This document shows, piece by piece, positions 41,746 through 53,642 of a stretch of DNA of 64,000 nt. Both the position numbers and the translations under genes were made by a program. Position 1 is the first letter of the stretch; each line of letters opens with the position of its first letter. Where the stretch lies: the NCBI RefSeq assembly GCF_963855985.1, contig NC_087093.1, positions 4,099,501 through 4,163,500 on the forward strand. Direction: 5' to 3'. A model generated the notes under the pieces. The model searched no databases. It had not been told where the DNA came from and saw only the letters and a program-made list of their open reading frames with translations. Source of the DNA: Ostrinia nubilalis. Taxonomy: Eukaryota; Arthropoda; Insecta; Lepidoptera; Crambidae.

Positions 41746-43179
41746 TAGTCCAGTAGAATTAGCTTTTAAATCGGAAATAATTCCTACAAAAGATTTTATT
41801 GCTTTAATGGCTTCATTGGTTGCCCATTAAGACTCTCCTAAGTTTTCGACTTCGACGGAGTTGTGCTTAAGTGGTGGGGGCCCCCGAAAGGGGCGCTTTT
41901 TCGGTTTTCCAGTTATACCGCGTAAAGGACTTACCCTATCGAAAAGTGGTCTTCCTGATGGTTGAAGGGCATTTAATTCTGCATTAAATAAGACCAAATT
42001 CATATGTTTTGAACAAACCGTTCTCGTGCAAATGTTCGGCAAAGTAGAAAATATGTGTATAATTAATGACCCTCTCCACGTCCAATGGCTCGTTACCCGC
42101 AGGCTTCCAAGTCTTGAAAAGGAGCGCCTCAACCAGTGTAACCCTATCAAGGCATACCAGCTGGATTCGCCGATCCTTGTTCGTCCCAGCCGTTCCTTAA
42201 CTGCGGTTGCTGCACCTCTTCCTGGCACTCACCTGAACGACTCTGTGTTACCTACTGTAGCTGCCCCTCTTCCTTGTATCCTCCTGCACGACTACGTTGA
42301 CTAGCCGTATGCCTGGTCTAAGGTTTGACGCCAAAAATCAACAACAACAAGTTCATATTAAAACGCTGAAGAGTTTTTTGATTGTTTGTTTGAACGCGCT
42401 AATCTCAAGAATTACTAGTTTGATTGAAATAATAATTTTTGTGTTGAATAGCTCATAAATTGAGGAAGACTATAGGATATATACAATCACTCTACGACTA
42501 ATAGAGCCGAAGCAGTAAAGAAAAATGTTGCAAGCACGGAAAATAGTATTTAAACTATTTTCACGCGTGCGAAGTTGATTTTGTGGCGTCGAACCTTGGA
42601 CCAGGCATACGGCTAGGCAACGTAGTCGTGCAGGAGGCTGCAAGGAAGAGGGACAGCCACAGTAGGTAACACAGGGTCATTCAGGAGAGTGCAAGGAAGA
42701 GGCACCAACCGCAGTTAAGGAACGGCTGGGACGCACAAGGATAGGCGCGTCAAGCTCGTAAGCCTTGATAGGGTTACACTGGTTGAGGTGGCCCTTTTCA
42801 AGACTTGGAAGCCTGTGGGTAACAAGCCATTGGACGTGGAGAGGGTCATTAATTATACGTATATTTTCTACTTTTCCGAACTTTAGCGCGGGAACGGTTT
42901 GTCCAAAACATTTGAATTTGGTCTTATTCAATGCAGGATTAAGTGCCCTTCAACCGTCATGAAGACCACTTTTCGATAGGGTAAGTCCTTTACGCGGTAT
43001 AACCGGAAAACCGAAAAAACGCCCCTTTCGGGGGCCCCCACCACTTAAGCACAACTCCGTCGAAGTCGAAAACTTAGGAGAGTCTTAATGGGCAACCAAT
43101 GAAGCCATTAAAGCAAAAAAATCTTTTGTAGGAATTATTTCCGATTTAATCAATTTTTGTGTTTAATTCTACTGGCCTA
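41746..43179. mobile_element. Foldback element, 1.43 kb, ~600-bp inverted arms
   Basis: Left arm 41746-42330 and right arm 42575-43179 are inverted copies around a ~245-bp unpaired centre. Ends: TAGTCCAGTAGAATTA and the complement of TAGGCCAGTAGAATTA. The arms differ by scattered substitutions. Each arm contains frames open on both strands (for example 42026-42304 plus and 42931-42677 minus). A second copy occupies 58462-62230. No target duplication was settled. Confidence 0.7.
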
Positions 43180-43534
43180 ATAGGGGACATGAGTTCACGA
43201 ACTTAGAAACAGAGCAAAATTTTGTCACGAAACAGGATCCAAACAAGAGGTCCGCAGAACAATTAATATAAAAAAAAGTTCAAACTTACTGTCAAAAGAC
43301 CAAAGTTTAGCATACAAAAGCTTTCATACTGATATCATGCTTGGTTATTTTTAAATAAAATGTTAAAGTCGTAAGAGCCTTAATATACCGAAGTAGGGGG
43401 CACTTACCTTACATGCCCATACTGATCAACTGCCCGACTAAACTATCGGCCGACGAAAAATCAACGGTGTGCGCCTACTCTTAGTGTCATTTTCGAACAG
43501 AAATAGGAAAATGACAATCTTGAATACGTGAAGT
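43180..43534. other. Receptor intron with a CGGCCGA repeat fragment
   Basis: Mostly anonymous. 43430-43480 is an inverted relative of 27370-27460. Confidence 0.35.
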
Positions 43535-44008
43535 AAAAAACCGACTCCAAAAAACATACACTAAAAAGTAGAAAAATAATCACTAATTACTTATTTATTA
43601 GGACGAATTAATATTTATGTATACCATGATTGATACTTTTGGAGTCGGTGCCAAGATTATGAAACGTGTGAAGTTTGCCTGCACCGACTCCAAAAGTATC
43701 AATCATGGTATATGGAGTACGTTTGACCAGTTACTAGGTCTAAGAAAACGACGATGATAATATTTGATTTGATACGACGCAGAAAAATTGTATTGTGTTA
43801 CAGACAAAAGCGAGCTGCGAGGAGAGTGAAAACAATTGACAGCTTTTTTTCCTTTTTTTCTTTTTTTTATAAAAAATTATCGAATCAGCCAGTATGCTGA
43901 GCATGGAGGTATTAAACAGTATACATAAATATTAATTCGTCCTAATAAATAAGTAATTAGTGATTATTTTTCTACTTTTTAGTGTATGTTTTTTGGAGTC
44001 GGTTTTTT
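43535..44008. mobile_element. Foldback MITE with a second hairpin nested inside
   Basis: The arms of about 90 bp begin AAAAAACCGACTCCAAAA at 43535 and end with the complement near 44008. Inside, TACCATGATTGATACTTTTG (43622) pairs with 43711-43692 to form a separate hairpin using the same GACTCCAAAA word. Non-coding. Confidence 0.65.
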
Positions 44009-44209
44009 TTTTTATAAAAATTAACTTATTTCTTGCTTTTTAGTTAACTAATTATTACCTTGGTGTTACCACTGAAGGTAGGCAGTATATTCTTAATGTC
44101 AAGTGTAAAATAATATTCCCTACAAAATACAGGTTACCATATCGGCAACCTAAAAAGACCTTAAACCGTCAGCCCACCTTAAAAACATGAAAGAATACAA
44201 CTGTTAGGC

Positions 44210-44695
44210 TATTTGTACCTATAATATTTAAAGAATTATCCTCTCCTAAGCGTTAAGGAGTTGTACCTACCATGACCAGTTCATCGTGATGAGATGATGG
44301 CTATCTGATGCAAACACTTGAATAACTTTAGAAACTATACTTATCTATAAAATTATCTTCCAACTCCTAAGCATTAAGGAGTTTTACTTTCTATCATCAG
44401 CTCATGAATTTGAGATGATGATTTCCATGAGCAAATACTTGAATAACTTAAGAAAATGTTTGAAAAACGATATACGTGCCTATAAAATTTGAGGGTTGCA
44501 GTCGATTTACCTAGGATCCCATCATCAGATCCTGACTTGGTGACAATGGGACCACTTCAGAAGTGTACCCTATCGAACAAAAAAAGAATTTTGAAAATCG
44601 GTCCACAATTGACGGAGTAATCGGTGAACATACATAGAAAAAAAAAACATACATACAGTCGAACATATAACCTCCTCCTTTTTTGAAGTCGGTTA
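44210..44695. repeat. Dispersed repeat with two ~115-bp tandem units
   Basis: Two diverged units (about 44225-44345 and 44346-44460) share TCCTAAGC(G/A)TTAAGGAGTT and CTTGAATAACTT. The element ends CCTCCTCCTTTTTTGAAGTCGGTTA, an end also seen at 21285-21310. Confidence 0.5.
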
Positions 44696-44734
44696 AAAAT
44701 AAAATGTTTTTCTTTCTTACTTCAAAATACTTAC

Positions 44735-44936
44735 TGGAGGATTTTCTGATGATATTTAATTAAATGTTTGAGTCTTTCTTCAAGTTCTGATTCGTTTAGT
44801 TGAGCGTTCCGTGCCTTGCCTATGTCGATGACTTTCGCCAACTCTGTCTGTAGCGGCAGAAACAGCATGCTCGCATTTATGATGATGGTACCCATCAGAC
44901 AACGAAACGTGACGGAAAAAATATCCATCAACGGAC
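44735..44936 (-). CDS. Odorant receptor gene 1, first visible exon
   Basis: A 202-bp exon between a TTTTCAG acceptor and a GTAAGT donor. It encodes 66 full codons beginning PLMDIFSVTFRCLMGTIIIN, a hydrophobic helix, then a charged loop and ELEERLKHLIKYHQKIL. The L..LI.(Y/H)HQ.IL motif ahead of the next helix is the standard mid-protein landmark of insect odorant receptors (7tm_6), which form heteromeric odour-gated cation channels with Orco in olfactory neurons. It ends two bases into a Gln codon completed at 27306. The six exons give about 210 residues, half a typical ~400-residue receptor. Upstream exons were not found up to 64000. The orthologous subfamily cannot be told from the sequence alone. 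Confidence 0.8.
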
Positions 44937-45800
44937 CTGAAAAGTTGGTCATGATTTGGTGGCTTACAGAAAATTAGACGCGCCGCAATACCAACTCTGC
45001 TCTTCCCGTCCTCTTGTGACCACGGCTGCAGCATAGCAGCCGAAACGTCAAGCCGCGAGTACATCTATAGGTACATAATGTAACTCATTAATAAATGTCG
45101 CGTTAAGACCCGTGTCTTTCTATTTTAGACTTTTCCAAATCTTTACAGCCTCATGCAGTATCATATTATTATCATCACGTCCCCATTATAATACTTTTTT
45201 TATTTAAATTGTCAATCAGTGAAAGACCACTTTTCTCATTATTTACACATTTATAAAATCTGGTCGATATTTCTGGATCTAAATGTTCTTATAAAATATC
45301 CTACTTCCTACTATCCTTCCTACTTATTAATAATTAATTATTAATATTTAATTTTAATAATATAATATAATATTAATATATTAATTAATATTTAATATAA
45401 TTAATATTTAATATAATATAATAATAATATAATATTATAAATGCGAAAGTTTGGATGTGGGTGAATATCAACAAACTCGTTTTTTGCCTAATTCCGGTGG
45501 CGAATTTTCATTTCCATTTTCCAAAACTTTTTTGTGGCAGAAATAATAGTAAATGACTTGTATTATTCAATGATATGGTAGAGATCAAAATATTATTAAT
45601 ACTTCTCGAGATATGTTAATTTGAAATTATCAAGAGCCACCGAAATTGTATTTGAGCCACCGGGATTAAGAACCAATCCACCGAAATTTATTTATACAGC
45701 GGAATTGGGAATGTTATTGACGATTGTCTCAAATTACTTATTAATTTGTAATCAATTAAGTATTATTATCCAGTAATGATGTTTATAATTGGTAACAATA
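44937..45800. other. Non-coding, repeat scraps and a TA-rich tract
   Basis: ACGTTTCGGCTGCTATGCTG on the minus strand near 45045 looks like a dispersed moth repeat. 45330-45440 is an almost pure A/T tract of TAATAT words. Words of the form GCCACCG(A/G)(A/G)ATT appear near 45645 and again near 47710, possibly marking the ends of one element that contains the RTE remnant. No exon was recognised. Confidence 0.35.
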
Positions 45801-45804
45801 TTCA

Positions 45805-47740
45805 GGCCTGTGTTGTGACCCTAAAAAATCGTCAGATCTCCCCATGTCAGTCGTAAGAGGCGACTAAGGAATCAAAATACTGGAGGGTGGGCTGCAGCAT
45901 CTTTCCAGGTATTATACTACCATACTGGAACTACCAACCAGCCTGCTAAGCATGGTGATAACGGCAAAATCCCTCCATAGATAACAAATCCAAAACTATC
46001 TGGCTCTAGCCGCCAGCAGCCACGTTGTTCTAGACTCATCACAAAGACATCATACATGACCCTCAAACTCAGAAACCAACTCTATTCCTGGGCGGGCGAC
46101 CAACTGCCTCAGGTTGGCGTTAGGTTTATCTTCCATAAGTAAAAATGTTGGTCCAGGCTAGCCAAGTTTTCATGTCGGTATCATACCTATCCTACACTCA
46201 GAATTACGCAACTGATTATTCGCTAAGGACCATGCAAACTGGAGATTAAGTATGAAGATATTTCTAGATCTATACCAGCTACTGAACGAACACATTACAT
46301 ATTTGTGACAGGGTAATTTAACGGAAAACTAGGCAAACCTAGCGACAATGAGCTAAATGAAAGTAGTACAATTAAGAAACGGAGGACTAAATCCAGCCAG
46401 CTTCATGGAGAGAGAAGGCCTAGTAAAAGATGCCAGAACTGTAAAAGCGTACTGAGCTGCACCTTAATAGTACTGCAAAAAACAAAATGTAGGCGTTCTT
46501 TTTTAGACGAACAGGCAATTTAATCACATGTGCGATCACCGATCACCACACAGCTTATGACCGCAGTCTATGGAGGAACACTATCTGTGGTCGCGAATTC
46601 GCGATCCTCATCAGTGAGGGACCGTGGAAGAAGAAGAAGCGATCACCGAAATAGAAGAATGCCGAATAAAAGAAGCTCAAAATATGAAGTCGACTGATTA
46701 AGTCTAAGCCACGACCAGTGCTAATCCATCTCCAAAACCCTACGAATTTTCAGCTCGAATGGCAGAATAGATTGCAACCTACGGGGCTAGGGAAATTTTA
46801 GCTGTTTCAGGACTATTCTCATCTGTTTTTAAGATTCTGCTTAGTACTGATGCCGCGATGTTTAAATAGCTATCCAAGTCCTCACGCTGATACAAAGTGT
46901 ATTATAGAGGCAATTTTGTGTAATAAATCGAAAGTATGTATTTGCGAGGACCAAATTTAATATACCAACATGAATTACGAGGATAGCAGAACCATTTTGG
47001 TAAATGCCTAAGCTGCTAGAAGAGATTAAGAAGCACTACTAGTAATAAGGCTGAAGATCGATATTATCCTGACACTTTAGCGAAGATATCCTAGACTTAG
47101 CTTGAGCGAGATTAGAATGCCCTATTAAAAACAACAAGGTATGTACCAGAAGATAATGAAATCACAACTGAGCTTATGAAATCAGATGGAATGCTAGTAC
47201 TAAAGTCCCCTTAAATACCACCATGTTCATTGGCCGAGAACCGTACACACTACGTACATATTAATGCTGCGTCAAATTATGCAGAAGACTGAGGACTATA
47301 GTCAGTCATTATTATTGGCCTTTTTGTACTATAAGAAAACCTTCTTCGCTTCGGTCAAGACCTGGGATGTGCTACAGTCTCTTTAATGGCGCCAAATTGA
47401 CTGTCGATACATGCAACTTCTAAAGTATTTGTATGAAAACTTCATCAACACCCCTCCTCCAAGATCAGAACTCGAAACTTATCTAGTTGCTGCGAGGGTT
47501 CAGAGAGGGAGACACCATAATCTCTTAAAGTCTTCACTACCTACCACTTGGAGGTTTTCAAGCTTCTGAGCTAGAGCGAGCTCAGTATCAAGATACGGCG
47601 AGTATATTACACAACTTCGATTCACTGATGATATTGTAGTTATGGCTGAGACCTTAGTAGACCTAGGTACAATGCTCCAGAGCCAATAAGACCAATTCTG
47701 GCAATAGATTCGCCACCGGAGCCACCGAAATTGCGCCACC
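45805..47740 (+). pseudogene. Heavily decayed RTE-clade LINE
   Basis: CCATGTCAGTCGTAAGAGGC near 45843 is a common start region of these repeats. RT pieces survive in shifting frames: FIDYKKTFFASVKTWDVLQS-like sequence near 47310-47385 (family pattern DYEKAFDSV) and GEYITQLRFTDDIVVMAETL near 47597-47660, the catalytic FADD box with Ala changed to Thr. Many stops and indels are present. It is old compared with LINEs A to C. Confidence 0.6.
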
Positions 47741-48582
47741 GAAATTAAAAAACTGTAACAAAATTCAAATTGTAAAGAAAACTATAATTCTGATCAATAA
47801 TTTCTGTATGCAGATACAACAAAATACCAAACTTTAATCATGTAAAAGAATCGTTTAGCATCTAAGTAAGTAGCTTTCACTCATACACTTGTCAGCGGAA
47901 TTGAAAAATTTTGTATTCCTGTGCCGCTGATACAAATATTTACGTGTCTGCTGGAAAAACCATACCACATGTCGCAAGTGTTTATAGCCTGATCAGGAGG
48001 ACAGGGCTGAGTGATGCAGGGCAGAAGAACTCTACGTCTCTCAAAGCTTCTTTGGAGAAGTAAGAGAGTGTCGAAATTGAGCCACTGTAATTGCTTTTTT
48101 TCGTGGGACATTTTTGAGAGGTTATTATTATTATTATATAATGACCTGGTTTTTCTTGTGTTGGAAAATAACTGAAAAAGAAGTGAAAAAAGTAATGTAT
48201 TTTTCTAATTAAATCCATTCTTACTCCCATAAAATGTATGAATCTTGTGTCTGCTTTCTTCCTCTATTAATAGATAATTTTATTGGCTATCGTATGATAT
48301 AAAATATTTGCCTATTAATGTTAAGCTACCCACACTTTCACTTGTTTTTTAAAGAAGAGGTGCAAACTAAAAATTAAAACCTTAAATCGATGTAATTTTT
48401 CGAGAAATGGGTCAGGCCCCAAATTTGAAGTATTTTCATCGATAAAATTGTCCATAGATTACGCCCTTAAAGTTTGATCACTACATGCCCGGACACACTG
48501 TATACGATAAACTATTGATAAAACTAAAACTAAGTTTACGAAAAACGATATGATACGAATACGATACGAGATTGAAATTAAG
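47741..48582. other. Non-coding sequence downstream of the BEL/Pao element
   Basis: No LTR could be recognised on the minus strand after the pol stop at 48583. ACAGTGTGTCCGGGCATG (minus strand near 48500) resembles a mariner terminus but no partner was found. Small frames here are not recognisable. Confidence 0.3.
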
Positions 48583-49644
48583 TTAGGCCTCGATTGGCAG
48601 AGGGCATAACTTAACCAATGGACGCTGAATCAAGTTATTGGTTGCAGTTTTAACCATGGCGATTCTAACGATTCCGTCAGCTCCAGCAATGAGCTGCTGC
48701 ACCCTACCGAGGGTCCAGTGTAACGGCGCTCGATTGTCATCCTTAATGATGACCATCGATCCTACAGCTAATGGTTTTGAATCTTTAGTCCATTTAGCGC
48801 GTTGCGTTAAAGAGTTAAGATATTCGTGTTTCCATCTGGACCAGAAATTCTGATGGAAAGATTGCAGCAACTGCCACCGATGAAGCCGATTAATGTTAAT
48901 GGAAGAAAGATCTTCATCGGGGACCGCTGTTAACGGTTCTAACGTTAAGAAATGACCTGGTGTCAATGCTGACAGATCGCTGGGATCAGCACTTACGGGA
49001 CACAACGGTCTCGAATTTAAAATGGCTTCGATTTGTACGAAAAGTGTCGTCAGCTCTTCAAAAGTTAAGACTTGATCGCCAACGACCCGATATAAATGAC
49101 TATTAGCCGCTTTTATTTGTATCTCCCAAACACCTCCGAAGTGGGGAGCCGAGGGAGGATTGAATTTGAACTCAATCTTCTCCGCTTGTGAAGCAACTTG
49201 CATTAACGATGCAAGTTGGTTTCGAGTACCGACGAAGTTGGTTCCACAATCGGCATGTATGACATTGCAAATTGCAACGACCGCGACGTGCTACGAAGCG
49301 GCGAAGAGCAGCGATGAAACCGTCTGTGGATAGCGTAGACACGACCTCCAAGTGGACCGCCTTAGTTGCGAGGCATATAAACAGATAGAGGTACGCTTTA
49401 TCGATCTTCGCGCCACGATGAGGACCTAATTTTATGCGGAACGATCCGCCGAAATCGACACCCACCACAGAGAAAGGCTTCACCTGGTTAACACGATAAG
49501 CCGGAAGGTCGCTCATTAATGGTTGCAAATGCTGTGGATGCAATCGGTAGCAATTTATGCATTTAGCAAGAATGCGGCGAATTTTCCGTTTTGCAGAAAC
49601 TACCCAAAATTGCTGTAAGAGCAAAAAATGAGTCGTATTAACGC
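48583..49644 (-). pseudogene. BEL/Pao integrase, frameshifted
   Basis: The first part (down to about 49285) has the zinc-binding CINCYRLHP segment and the catalytic-core start VVGVDFGGSF and KAVHLEV. A frameshift near 49285 leads to the rest (from about 49280), with CGTNF and the catalytic Glu region PPSAPHFGGVWEIQIKAA, then the DUF-like C-terminus of Pao integrases, WTLGRVQQLIAGADG and VKLCPLP. The frame ends at 48583. Integrase would insert the cDNA; here it is broken. The upstream part of its zinc domain lies on the other side of the 49645 insertion. Confidence 0.8.
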
Positions 49645-49934
49645 GGGTCCATATTCGGTTGCATAAAAAATATTGTCATAATTTAAGAGTGCATAAAGTT
49701 TTTTGGCATACTCATCATTTCGCATAACGTTCATACAGAATAAATGATAAGGCATATTTTTCTTTGCCATAACCACTTTTATTATAATAATATTTTAGTA
49801 TATATTTTTTCTGTATTCTCGTTTTTTTAATAACGATTTCTAGGCATAACATTTATTGGCATCTAAACCAATGCCATAAATATTACCATTCATAATATAC
49901 AAAATACCATAATGTTAACAAATATAAATAGACA

Positions 49935-50186
49935 AGCATGCATGCAAACAAGCATGCAAGCAAGCAGCAAGCATGCAAGCAAGCAGCAAGCATGCAATCA
50001 AGCAGCAAGCACGCAAGCATGCAAGCAAGGATGCAAGCAAGCAAGCATGCAAGCAAGCAGCAAGGAAGCATGCATGCAAGCAAGGATGCAAGCAAGCAAG
50101 CATGCAAGCATGCAAACAAGCAAGCATGCAAGCATGCAAGCATGCAAGCATGCAAGCATGCAAACAAGCAAGCATGCAAGCAGGCA
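49935..50186. repeat. GCAAGCAT/GCAAGCAA tandem array
   Basis: About 250 bp built from 4- and 8-bp units GCAA and GCAT. It keeps several frames open on both strands (for example plus 49938-50363 and minus 50187-49915), which read as simple Cys/Leu/Ala or Lys/Gln/Ser strings and are not genes. Confidence 0.9.
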
Positions 50187-50884
50187 TTAGGATTGCCTTA
50201 TCTCCGGCGCTGCGGGAAGTGCGGTCCTTCCGCGGACCGCACTCCCTCCGCGCCTCCGGCTTTTAAATTACACTCTAGTATAGGGCAGACTAGTACCACG
50301 TGGAAGAGACCACGGCCAGTCGGGATCTACATAATTCCAGACCAGGCAAGCTTATTGTTGTAAAAGAAATGTGGACTGTATAATATGTGCGTTATAATAG
50401 ATAAGAGGGATTCGAGATCAAACAGAATGTATTTTCACGAGCTTAAGTTTTCTAAGAGACAGGTCAAAAATTAAGAACAAAAATGACAATGACTCAGAGA
50501 ATTTAGTTTTTACAAATCTACAGGCCGAAAGAGTATAAAGGTGGAAGGAGGATCGTTCGCAACATCACAAATACTTAATAATTTACTCTTCAATGTTGGT
50601 TGCTCTTATAGACAATATTTATGACTTTAAATTTTATTAATAATTAGGTACATTATGTTTATCGTATTTTATTAAAAACAAACTTTAGGAATATAAAAAT
50701 TATGTTCTTTACATTTATGATTATTTAAATTATGGGATTGAAAATTAGAGAAAGTTATTATTATGCCTAAGAAACCATTATGCATTTAGAAAACTATGCA
50801 TATCAAAGTTTATGCGAAAAAACTTTATGCAAATATTGTTATGCCAAACTAAATTATGATGAAAAATGTTATGCGTCTGAGAGG

Positions 50885-51710
50885 GATTACTAATGTTTGG
50901 CCAAAAAACGTTTCCCAAATTATCACATCGCAAACAACGTTTCGCAAATTTTCATTTGGCAAATTCTCATTTGGCAAAGCAACTTATTGCAAACTTTTAA
51001 TTCGCAAATGTTTTTTTTGGCATATTATTGTTTAGCAAATTATTGTTTGGCAAAGTATGGTTTGCCAAATGTTTCATTAGGCAAAAATATTTCACGATAA
51101 ACTATTTACAAAATAATTTGATTGGTGCATAGAATGGTATACAAATTAGCTTGTGGTTATTATTTTGTTTAGTGGGGAGTTAATATAAAATTTGTTCTAC
51201 ATTAATTTCCTTATTTCATTCTTTGTATCGAAATTTCCAAATGATTCAATAACAATAGAGGTGAATCTAGCGCTCGGCGGCCGCTGCCGCGGCACGCTTC
51301 GCTCGCCTTCGCGCATTAAGGGTCACTGTTCTAACCTAACCTAACCTACTATTTTCTGCAATACCTACTTTTTGCAACCATACTATTTTCTGCAATGTTT
51401 TACATAAAGTTATTGTGAAAACCATGATCATGTGCCTTATGCTTTGATTTGTGGGTAACGGTGGGTAAGTATGTGAAGTGTCAATTTGACCAAACAAATT
51501 ATTTGGGATATAATATTTGGCAACATAAAACATTTGCTATATAAACATTTGCCAAGTAAATATTGCCCAAATGATAATTTGACCAAATGAATTAGTTGCG
51601 AAAAGTACAGTTGCTAAAAGTTCATTTGGGAAATGAAACTTTGGCGATAAGTTGTTTGCGAAGTGAAATTTGGCGAAAAGTAATTTGGCCAAACGGAAGG
51701 ATACCGTCTG
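50885..51710. repeat. Nested unit rich in TTTGGCAAA words
   Basis: GTTTGGCCAAA at 50894 is mirrored by TTTGGCCAAAC ending near 51698. More than fifteen variants of TTTGGCAAAT or its complement lie between. GTCTGAGAGGG flanks it on both sides (about 50874-50884 and 51706-51716), possibly a target duplication. Confidence 0.5.
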
Positions 51711-51730
51711 AGAGGGCACCCTATTAACGC

Positions 51731-53642
51731 CTGGGTGACAATAGCTACGATGAATGAAGTTGATTATTAGATCAGTCAGCAAATGATCTGAGGGTAACAG
51801 AGCAGGATGTTTGTGATCATACTCCAGCCCTGAGCGTGATAGTCTACCGCCCACCCTGAGGCAACCAAAATCGTCGATAAATGGATTAAGTTTTCGAAAT
51901 GGTTTTGCTAAAGGTTTTTGAGATTTTAGATTAACAATCTCATTTGAAAAGGTTTGAAGTTGTGCGTGTTTAACTAACTGCATTAACGCGTTGTGACGTT
52001 CGACGTTATTTATGAAAATGTTTTTATGTTTATTACAGCGCTTTCGAAGTCGGTTGATAAACCGATTAACATACGATAGAACGTTTAAAAGTTTTTGTAA
52101 AGATGAAAATCTGTTCGTCAAGTCGGATAAAACGTTAAAATTGTCGCTTTCGTTTACATTTCCCGTCACTAATGCCACTGATTTGCGAGATTCAGCTTGT
52201 ACAAGATCCTCGTCCTGCTTTGATAAAGCAAGAGAATGAGAAGGCCATGACTCTTTCTCCTGTGACACTGACAGCCAACACGGTCCCGCCCACCATAAGG
52301 AATTATTTAAAATTTCATTAGGAAGAAGTCCGCGAGAACAGATGTCAGCTGGATTGTCTCCAGACGAAACGTGGTTCCAACATTCAGAAGGTGAGATCTC
52401 TTGTATGTGACTTACACGATTTGCTACAAAAGTGGTCCATCGAGAAGAATGGGAACGAAGCCAGGACAAAACGATCGTAGCATCTGACCACAAGAAAACT
52501 GAATTGATGGGAATGTCAGATAGGTAAGTGTCACGAACATATTTGTATAGGTCAGCTAATAAAACTGCAGCGCAAAGCTCCAATCGAGGCAATGGAATAC
52601 GTTTCAGAGGAACTACTCGAGCTTTAGAGCAAACAAAAAAAACTTTATCGTTACCAGTCTCATCAACTGTGCGTAAGTAAATGACAGCGCCATAAGCGAT
52701 CTCGGAACTGTCACAGAAGCCATGCAGTTCATACGATTTTGAATTCGAACAGGTAAGTTTGCGTGGTATACGAAGACGAGTAAGATTCGGAAGTTGATCG
52801 GAATAAGAAGTCCATGAACGGACGACTTCGATAGGTGGCGTTTCGTCCCAATCTACACCGAGAATCCAAAGTTTTTGGATCAAGCATTTAGCTTGGATTG
52901 TGATTGGTGAAAGAAAGCCGAGGGGATCAAAAAGCGAGTTCGCATAGAATTGAACGTTTTGTACACGGTTTAATTTCAGGTTTTACTGAGAAAAGAAAAG
53001 AATCGGATGAAGGGTCCCATTTAAGGCCGAGAACCTTCAACGGCGAGGGTTCCGCTTGGTCAAGAGATACTGAACCTTGTATGTGTAGTTCAATGGACAA
53101 ATCAGACAAGAGCTGCGGTTCGTTGCTAACCCACTTCCGCAATTCAAAACGACCTAAGTTAAAAAGTTTGATAAGTTGCGTCTTTGCTTCTTGAGCAACC
53201 GTTTTACGTCAAAGCTGTCAAATCCGCAAACCACATCGGCGACATACACGTGCGATTTAACGATTTGTTTCGCCAGAGGATATGCATCTCCTTCATCATC
53301 AGCAAGCTGTCGCAAAGTACGGCAAGCGAGATAAGGAGATGAAGCGACACCGTAAGTGACCGTATTCAAACGATACTCTCGAAGCACGTCGCTGGGCGAC
53401 GGTCTCCAGAGAATACGTGGATACTCTCGGTGATCAGGCGAAACTAAAATCTGCCGATACATTTGGCGAACATCAGCCATGACGACGATTTGATGTTGTC
53501 GAAAGTTAAAAAGAATTTTAAAAATGTCGGGTTGCAACTTTGGACCGATTAATTGCGTGTCATTAAAAGAACGAGCGTTTAAATCTTTTGCAGACGCATC
53601 GAACACAACGCGAAGACGTTGTGGAGTCAGGACGTAAGACAC
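51731..53642 (-). pseudogene. BEL/Pao reverse transcriptase and RNase H region
   Basis: The first RT piece (53642-53154) shows RLRVVFDASAKD, FRQHQIVVMADVRQMYRQI and RILWRPSP. Its catalytic box reads VYVADVVCGF where the family has Y-V-D-D, so one catalytic Asp is replaced by Ala. Frameshifts near 53150 and 52925 lead to 53142-52927 (VLGLKWDPSSDSFLF) and then 52883-51731 with RNase H (ELHGFCDSSEIAYGAVIYLR, PRLELCAAVLLADL, FLWSDATIVLSWL) and the start of the integrase zinc domain. The element is dead on at least three counts. Confidence 0.85.

Larger units (their letters stand above)
49645..51721. mobile_element. 2.08-kb DNA element inside BEL/Pao integrase, 9-bp TSD
   Basis: TATTAACGC is duplicated exactly at 49636-49644 and 51722-51730, and the integrase frame continues across when one copy is counted. 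Ends GGGTCC and the complement of GGGTGC give only a short imperfect TIR. The interior holds TTATGCAAA/GGCATAA words, a GCAAGCAT array (49935-50186) and a second nested unit (50885-51710). No transposase is seen. Superfamily is uncertain; the 8-9-bp duplication leaves hAT, MULE or Merlin-like. Confidence 0.7.

Noticed and set aside
47881..48230. Small minus-strand frames as missing receptor exons
   Set aside because: They lack receptor motifs, and splice sites do not give a phase compatible with the exon at 44936.
48478..48503. ACAGTGTGTCC as a mariner end
   Set aside because: No partner terminus could be found; possibly a lone fragment.
49883..50363. Several long frames on both strands of Cys/Leu/Ala or Lys/Gln/Ser strings
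   Set aside because: They are translations of the GCAA/GCAT tandem array; all frames stay open because the unit lacks stops.
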